A DNA stretch of 64,000 nucleotides from Diaporthe sp. PMI_573 (lineage: Eukaryota; Ascomycota; Sordariomycetes; Diaporthales; Diaporthaceae). The position numbers and the translations under genes were made by a program. The notes under the pieces are model-generated. The model saw only the letters and a list, made by a program, of their open reading frames with translations, did not search any database and was not told where the DNA came from. Numbering within the stretch: the first letter of the stretch is position 1; the number at the start of each line of letters is the position of its first letter. The stretch lies in contig JAJTUP010000048.1 in NCBI GenBank assembly GCA_021399435.1, positions 124,001-188,000 on the forward strand, read 5' to 3'. Below are positions 57,441-64,000 of this stretch, in pieces.

Positions 57441-60400
57441 ATGATGGACGAGAGCAAGGAAGGGCTCCTGAGCCCCTCTCAGCGCGAACAGGCCCGCAGC
57501 TCCTTCGACGGCCATGACAACCAGCGTTTCTCCCGCTCTCGCACCTCCACCTCCTCCGATCTCGAATCCGACCTCGACGCAACAGAATTCCTGACCTCGG
57601 ATCCCCTCGAGTCTAAAGCCAACCCAAAACCAGCCTTCCTCACCGGCCAGAAGAGGTTCAACTTCAGCTCTCTACGCAGACCTTTCCGCAACCGTTCGAA
57701 ATGCTGCGTCATCTTCGCCAGCGTCATACTTGTGATTTGGCTGATCCTGGGTGCGGGTGGGGCGGTCGTGTACAAGAAGTTCAAGGAAGCGCCCATGTAC
57801 GGACAGTCACCCCCCTGGTATCCCACGCCCAAGGGAGGAACTGCCGTGGGCTGGGCCGAGAGTTACAGGAAGGCAGCAGCCATGGTGGGCAACATGACAC
57901 TGCCGGAAAAAGTAAACGTAACAACGGGCACAGGGTGGATGATGGGCTTGGCCGTTGGCACCAACGCCCCTGCCACCTTGGTGGGCTTCCCTCAGCTACA
58001 GCTGCAGGACGGGCCATTGGGTCTGCGCTTTGCCGACAATGCATCTGCCTTCCCAGCAGGAATCACGGTCGGGGCTACCTGGAACAAAGAGCTCATGTAT
58101 GACCGCGGCAAGGCTCATGGGAACGAGGCTCGTGCTAAGGGCATCAACGTCCTTCTTGGCCCCTGTGTCGGCCCACTCGGCCGAATGCCGGCAGGTGGGA
58201 GAAACTGGGAGGGTTTCGGCGCGGATCCCTACTTACAAGGCATTGCTGGCGCCGAGACAATCAAGGGAATCCAGTCTGAGGGTGTGATGGCAAATATCAA
58301 GCATTTCGTCGGCAATGAGCAGGAACACTTCCGACAATCGTGGGAATGGGGTCTTCCGCACGCCATTTCCTCCAACATCGATGACCGTACCCTTCACGAA
58401 CTCTACGCTTGGCCTTTTGGCGATGCCGTCAAGGCAGGCGTGGCTAGTGTCATGTGCAGCTACAACCAAGTGAATCTTTCGGTAAGCAAAGGACTTATTA
58501 CACTGGTGGTTTGAGATAGGCTATAGCCACACTATGGCCCTTTATATCCCCTATTTATATAAAACTACTCCCTTGGTGCTCTGATGGCTGACTCCAAATG
58601 CTGCAGTATGCTTGTGCCAACTCTAAGCTACTCAACGGTGTTCTCAAAGACGAATTGGGATTCCAGGGCTTCGTTGTCTCAGACTGGGGCGCTCAACGAT
58701 CAGGCGTGGCCAGTGCCTTAGCCGGGCTCGACATGACAATGCCTGGTGATGGTCTGCGCTTCTCGGATGGTGAATCACTGTGGGGTCCGGAACTCACAAA
58801 GTCCATCTTGAACGGGTCTGTTCCTGTCGATCGTCTGAACGATGTAAGCAGCTTTCTGGATACAATCTTAACCCCTTCGAGAAGAAACACCTCCCCTCTG
58901 TGGCCTAGCCTTAAAGAACTTATCACACTCGTAGTTTGAGATAGGCCATGGCCACACTGTGGCCCTTTATTTCCCCCATTTGTATGAAACCACTCCCTTG
59001 GTGCTCTGATAACTGACTCTTGAATGCTGCAGATGGTCACTCGTATTGTCGCGGCCTGGTACCAATTGGGCCAGGATGATCTTTCAAAGTTTGACAGGAA
59101 GGGCCCCAACTTTTCCTCCTGGACGAATGACCGCCTAGGGACAAAGGTTCCCGGCAGTAAGACGGAACAAGACGTCGTTGAGGTCAACAGCTACGTTAAT
59201 GTGCAAGCTGACCACAAGGATGTGGCGCGTGCCGTAGCGCGTGAAGGCATTGTGTTACTGAAGAACGAGGATCTTCTACCAATCGATCGAATGGGGTTTA
59301 CCGATGCAAAGAAACGAGGCGTCCGCACAAGGCACGAGGGCAAGCTGAAGATCGGCGTTTTTGGTGAAGATGCCGGCCCTGGCAAGGGCCCAAACAAGTG
59401 CGTCGATCGAGCGTGCAATCAAGGCACCCTCGCGTCCGGCTGGGGGAGCGGCGCAGTCGATTTTCCTTATCTCGTACCCCCTGTCGAGGCTCTCAGGAAT
59501 GGTTTCAACATGACTAAAGTCCAGTGGTCTGAATATCTAACGAACACCCCGAACTTCAAGTCTGACCCCACGATCCTTGATCAGGACGTGTGCATCGTCT
59601 TTGGCAACGCGGACGCCGGCGAGGGCTTTGTGCGCTGGGAAAATGTGGCTGGTGATCGACCGGACTTGTTCCTGCAAAAGGGGGCAGATGACCTCATCGT
59701 CAAGGTCGCAGAAGGCTGTGGTGGCGGCGCTGGTGAAGTCCTCGTTGTCGTTCACGCCGTTGGTCCTGTCATCATGGAGAAGTGGATAGATCTTCCCAAC
59801 ATCAAGGCGGTACTACTGGCGAATCTTCCCGGCCAGGAGAGCGGGAATGCATTGGCAGATATCATCTTTGGTGACGAGAACCCTTCGGGACATCTCCCGT
59901 ACACGGTCGGGAAATCCCTGGACGACTACGGTGCTGGTGGTCAAATAATGTACACGCCCAATGGTGTTGTCCCGCAACAGGATTTCACAGAAGGCCTGTA
60001 CATCGACTACCGCTACTTCGATAAGAATGGCATCGAGCCCCGCTTTGAATTTGGATATGGGCTCAGCTACACGACTTTTGATTTCTCTGGCCTGCAGGTG
60101 TCTCCTCTCAAGAGCAAGTCAACGCTGCCAACCAACAGGACACAGTCAGGAGCCACGCCGCCCGAGTATCCCAGTGATATTCCCGATTCCGAAGAAGCCC
60201 TCTGGCCGGATGGCTTCCGCAGGTTTGACAAATACATCTATCCATACATCGACACAATGGATGAGATTATCGATGAAAAATACCCCTATCCCGAGGGATA
60301 CAACCAACAGCAGCCTCTCTCCCCTGCCGGAGGCGAGGAGGGCGGCAACCCCGACCTTTGGGAGACCTATGTCCAGGTCAAGGTGGACGTGACCAACACG

Positions 60401-60670
60401 GGTGCCAAGGCAGGGAAGGCTGTGCCACAGCTCTATCTGGGATATCCTCAGGGAAGCAAGAAGACAGACTTCCCTGTCAAAGTGCTACGAGGCTTCGACA
60501 AAGTTTATCTGGAGCGGAACGAATCCAAGACTGTTCAATTCAATCTGACAAGGAGGGACCTTAGTTACTGGGATGTCGAGAGTCAAAACTGGAGTATGAT
60601 GATGACAGGTCTATACACATTCATGGTTGGGCAAAGTTCGAGGGATTTGACGGAGTTTGGGACATGGTAA
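57441..60670 (+). CDS. Membrane-anchored GH3 beta-glucosidase
   Basis: Exons 57441-58481, 58607-58843 and 59033-60670 give 971 aa. The N-terminus is a cytosolic, Ser-rich tail followed by one membrane helix ([20 protein letters not shown], about residues 88-108), so the enzyme is type II with its catalytic part outside. GH3 features: [44 protein letters not shown], and the nucleophile Asp in VVSDWGAQ (about residue 373). The second alpha/beta domain ([13 protein letters not shown]) and a C-terminal fibronectin-III-like domain ([20 protein letters not shown]) are complete. It releases glucose from beta-glucosides. Both introns are family-1 introners in phase 0, and the one at 58844-59032 is very close to the copy in the glucan synthase gene. 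A linker rich in Pro and acidic residues separates the last two domains. Confidence 0.93.
58482..58606 (+). mobile_element. Family-1 introner, internally deleted (beta-glucosidase intron 1)
   Basis: 125 nt. Starts GTAAGCAAAGGACTTATTAC and then matches the second two-thirds of the family (GTGGTTTGAGATAGGCTATA, CTACTCCCTTGGTGCTCTG, CCAAATGCTGCAG). About 64 nt of the 5' half, including the first stem-loop, are missing, yet the boundaries restore the frame. Confidence 0.92.
58844..59032 (+). mobile_element. Family-1 introner (beta-glucosidase intron 2)
   Basis: 189 nt, full length. Starts GTAAGCAGCTTTCTGGATAC, contains CCATGGCCACACTGTGGCCC and CCACTCCCTTGGTGCTCTG, ends GACTCTTGAATGCTGCAG. By eye roughly nine in ten positions match ags1 intron 7. 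Phase 0, between LND and MVTRIV. Confidence 0.95.
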
Positions 60671-63100
60671 TTAGCAAATACGGGACTTAAGGTAACAGAC
60701 ACTAATACATACTGTCCTTTCTCCAAAAGGACCTACACAGCAGAGCTGCAATGTGACATATATACATATTACTATCTTGTGCATTAAGTGTTCTATCTAT
60801 GAGTGAAGACTTAAGGACGTCTAAGCTTAACACCGAGCAAGCATCTCTATGTTAAAATAGACAGGAAAGCAAATACACCCTCTCCTCTATACAGTTTGAG
60901 ACAGTTTTAAAAATTACTGCTAGCAAATTCCATCGCTCCGCCAAAAGACCAGAATTTCCAATCGTCATTAGAATTCCATAGCAATATATAAGACCCGTAC
61001 TGTTACAAAAGTAATCTACTAACCTTTACTGTATTAATATAACCAAGCGTCTTAAAGGTCTAAATCTTAATCTACTTTTCCGTCTAATACTACGCAGCAC
61101 TCTTGAAGACAACCCGCTAAGATAGAAAATATCCCATTGTATACTGCTAAGCTCTAGTATAAATGTGGAATGGGTATTAGTCAGCCATATGGGCACTATA
61201 TAAGTAGGGCCCTTCGGCCCTCTTGGCGATAGCTTCTTTCTTCCTTCTGTAGCAAGAATCGAACCCGTACCCAGAATAGTACGGTGGTTCCCTTTGCTCG
61301 CCCCTATTTGCACGTGCAAAGATCCCCTGACCTACGGCATCAGGGCCGTACCAACAATAAAAGCTAAAAATATAAATGATGTTAATTAGCTATGGGATAA
61401 AGAATTACCGACACACTTCAATCATTTTTAGGCCATTAAACAGATTAGTTAGTCAAGTTGATTCCGTCCTATAAACAAAGCGGCCCAGTATGACCGGGCC
61501 CTTGCTTCTTGCTAGTTAGACATCAAATCTCAGCCGCCAGTCAGAGACGGCCTTTCCTTTAAAGATGTGCTCGGTCCACTTTCTCTCAAACTAAACACAT
61601 TTCACATGTAACACCTCTCAAAGCCGAGCGTAGCTACTGGTTAGTATCAAAGCCTCGGCACAAAGGCTGATATACCAGCCTAGGCTGCCTAATGTAAGTG
61701 TAAGCATCACCGGCAATGACCAGTGAGAATCACAGGCTTCATATCAGTTACCTCCTGATTTGATGTCAATGTGTGATTGCTACATTCAGTTCTGAATGTA
61801 AAATACGGTTAGCGAGTTTTGTATGCAACATGCTATAACATTTGATGACGATTTTCTGATATTGTGCCCAAGAATTGATCCTCAATCTGTTGCATCAGCT
61901 CAGAGACTGGATATAGTCCAATTCTTTTTTGCACGATATGCAAGCCCCAGTCATGCCTTGCTGACCGTTTACAAGTCCTTTCTGCGTCTTGACCTCCCCC
62001 AAGCTTGACCAATGTATTAAAAATAAATGCGAGAGACTGCTACTTGTTCCCGACTCCGTCTTAGGCACCGATCAAAGTAGCGACTTCAGCCCGGGAAAGA
62101 CATCTCCAAGAGCTTTTCTACCTAAAATGCATCAATTTGTCTTCTCTCTATGGGCAATGCACTAGTAGACAGGTGTTTAAGCGTTTACCACTGTATGAAG
62201 GGACCGCCTACACACTGCTTAAGAAGCGTACGTACACGGATCAAAAACGAAACCACCCACCTAGTAGACAGGCGGCGGGGTCCAGAAGTTCGAGCTGGTA
62301 TTTCACCATGAATAATGTCTTTAGTATAAGCTCGCCTGCCACGCCCGGAGCACTCAGGACAAGATAGGGAGATAGAGTCTCAACTCACGAGTCAAACAGT
62401 ACAGTCTGTGGCATTGCGCAGAAGATTTCTGAGCCATGGCGAGCTCGGTGCCGAAAAGGAAACAATAGGCCCGGAGTCAACCCCCGAGAATGAGCCCCGG
62501 GCTAGGTCAGAGACATGTGATCGATGGCTCGAGAGCGACGCTATGTGTAGGTCTCGATTTCCTCTCACCGTTTTGGGTAAGCTGATTCCATGACTCTCTT
62601 TGTGCTTGACACAGGTATTGGTCGACGGGGTGGACGAGACAGGAAGTCATACTGGTAAACCTGCCCTCGCAATTGAGTTCCGCCCAGATCAAAGTTTTCA
62701 ATGTATTTGGGGAGAGAATTTAAGACGGCCATGGCGGATACATCACCACCAATGGATTGGACGTTGGCACCGTGCAGCGTGGGTAGCTTGTCAAAGCTTA
62801 AGCATCGATCATGCATAGTCGATCCCCGCTGACCGAGCATTGCATACAGGCCTCATGCTTAGCGGCGTTGTGTTTCTCTCCGACTGACGAAAGCTGCATT
62901 TGTCCAGACAGGCGATCTGGGGCCCCTCCTTGGAGGCGCGACCTTTTAGAATGTCTCCATACAAATTGTACATCGCTGGAGTACTATGGTCTGTACAGAT
63001 ATCGGCAAAAGGTACTAGGCACGAACGCTGACAGTTAGCATTAGAAACGGCTGGTATCACGTACCATAATTGCGGCATACCGAACACAGTGGAGGGCTCG
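60671..63100. other. Long intergenic region, AT-rich
   Basis: About 2.4 kb between the beta-glucosidase and the rhodopsin-domain gene. AT-rich with short ORFs only. A tRNA-like box B lies near 61256 (separate entry). Confidence 0.45.
61256..61340 (-). repeat. Possible tRNA-derived (SINE-like) remnant
   Basis: On the minus strand GGTTCGATTCT matches the RNA polymerase III box B, preceded about 75 nt upstream by TAGGTCAGGGG, a weak box A. The acceptor stem does not pair and no anticodon arm is evident, so it is not a working tRNA gene. Confidence 0.25.
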
Positions 63101-64000
63101 ATGACTACCCTCATAGCTGTCACCTCCGCCTTTCAGTTAATATTCTTCACTGCGAGAATGGTCTCCATACGTTTGAAGCGGGAGCGAAACTGGGCTTGGG
63201 ATGACATCACTTTCGTCATATCATCGGTCGGTTCCCGGGATACAACTTGCGATAGGCAGGTGGAATACTAATATATACTATAGGTGCTTCTGGTTCTCAC
63301 TTTGCCAGTGCTGAGTCTCGGTGCGTACACTTGTAACAGTTACTGTTTGCTATTCCTTATTTCCAAATACGCCCCTCCCTTACTGCCCCGTTCCCTCCTG
63401 GGAAAAAGAAAAGAATCGGGAAAACAGAATCAGACTTTTTTCGGCAGCCTTGAATTCAGTCTTAACCACTTACTGAGACAGAAAATCACTATGGCTTCCT
63501 TTCAAACATCTGGGACCTCCGTATTCATAGAATCGACGACTTCACTAAGGTCTTTTTCTGCTATTCCATCTTGTACTCGCTATCACTTGCCGTGATCAAA
63601 ATATCTATTGTCTTCCTCTATTTGCGTATTTTTCGAGCACAAGGCGTGCTAGTCAACTACATTATTGTGGGAACGCAAATATTTAACATCATCATCTTCG
63701 TCATCTTTCTTGTTGGGCTCTTTGTCGCATGCCAGCCTTTGAACTACTACTGGTCCTACGCGGCTTCAGTCAGTGGCACCTGCCCGGATCCCATCGATCG
63801 AGGCCTTGTTTACCCTCTTCTGAACATTATCATGGACGCGTGGCTACTAATTCTACCAATGTCCCAAGTGTGGTCCATGGGCTTGTCTTGGAGGTCGAAA
63901 CTGGGCGTGTTGGCCATGTTTGGCCTTGGTTTGGTGTGAGTCTGGCGAGCTCTTCTATGCGGCCCGTTGACTAATCTGACTTGGATCTTCACAGGACCGG
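63101..64000 (+). CDS. Rhodopsin-domain (Pth11-like) integral membrane protein, 5' part
   Basis: Exons 63101-63226, 63284-63320, 63482-63935 and 63995 to the window edge. The frame is continuous through introns with donors GTCGGT, GTGCGT and GTGAGT. The pattern is that of the fungal rhodopsin-domain family of seven-helix proteins: a first helix (TLIAVTSAFQLIFFTARMV), then RNWAWDDITFVISS, the aromatic HYGFLSNIWDL, VIKISIVFLYLRIF, helix YIIVGTQIFNIIIFVIFL, VACQPLNYYWSY, CPDPIDRG and LNIIMDAWLLILPMSQV. Many such proteins are uncharacterised; the group resembles the Pth11 receptor. The start codon is uncertain, since an AG at 63089 and a typical small upstream exon leave room for an earlier exon near 62950. 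The C-terminal tail is outside the window. Confidence 0.75.

Noticed and set aside
17975..58939. The recurrent peptide [20 protein letters not shown] in several open frames
   Set aside because: It is read-through translation of family-1 introners, not a protein domain; it always ends in a stop inside the intron.
61190..61345. A tRNA gene on the minus strand
   Set aside because: Box B is good but acceptor and anticodon stems do not form; kept only as a weak SINE-like remnant.

Overview
This window is nuclear DNA of a filamentous ascomycete (Pezizomycotina, most like Sordariomycetes; I cannot name the species). The signs are short introns with GTNNGT donors and CTAAC/CTGAC branch sites, a full-length alpha-1,3-glucan synthase, Crh-type GH16 and membrane-anchored GH3 enzymes, WSC and Pth11/rhodopsin-type proteins, a mitochondrial methylcitrate pathway, and a fungal hAT transposon. 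No rRNA, convincing tRNA or CRISPR was seen.

Layout. 0-12 kb is accessory: a patatin-like protein cut by the window edge, a bZIP gene without a zipper, a hAT relic beside an intact hAT transposase, a secreted WSC protein, a small cysteine-rich secreted protein, and decayed repeats. 11.7-27 kb is a cell-wall/sugar block: alpha-1,3-glucan synthase (13 exons, reconstructed to 2415 aa), glucosamine-6-phosphate N-acetyltransferase, and a dead berberine-bridge-type oxidase. 28-43 kb is primary metabolism: a type-I glutamine-synthetase-like enzyme, an SDR, a divergent pair encoding 2-methylisocitrate lyase and 2-methylcitrate synthase, a DUF4360-type secreted protein, and a zinc alcohol/butanediol dehydrogenase. 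43-64 kb holds a fungal protein of unknown function, a frameshifted DUF7726-like gene, an NTF2-like secreted protein, a Crh transglycosylase, an EF-hand protein, a conserved small protein, a beta-glucosidase and the start of a rhodopsin-domain membrane protein.

The main discovery is two families of introner-like elements: near-repeat sequences that are themselves complete spliceosomal introns. Family 1 (about 189 nt, 8 copies) starts GTAAGC and ends CTG(A/C)CTC...TGCTG(T/C)AG. Family 2 (about 98-104 nt, 5 copies) carries CCCGTCTTTCAT, a near-palindromic TGGAATGTTCCA and a GTGACTAAC branch site. All 13 lie inside genes, in the transcribed orientation, exactly at intron boundaries that restore the reading frame. 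Seven of the twelve introns of the glucan synthase gene are introners. Both introns of the beta-glucosidase are too, one of them nearly identical to a glucan-synthase intron. One copy, in the dead oxidase gene, has lost its donor G. Every carrier is a glycan, cell-wall or secretory gene, while the metabolic genes in between carry none.

Functionally, the glucan synthase, the UDP-GlcNAc-pathway acetyltransferase, the Crh transglycosylase, the beta-glucosidase and the WSC protein fit cell-wall building and remodelling. The divergent pair handles propionyl-CoA through the methylcitrate cycle. Splice structures were deduced by eye from frame continuity and family motifs, not from transcripts.
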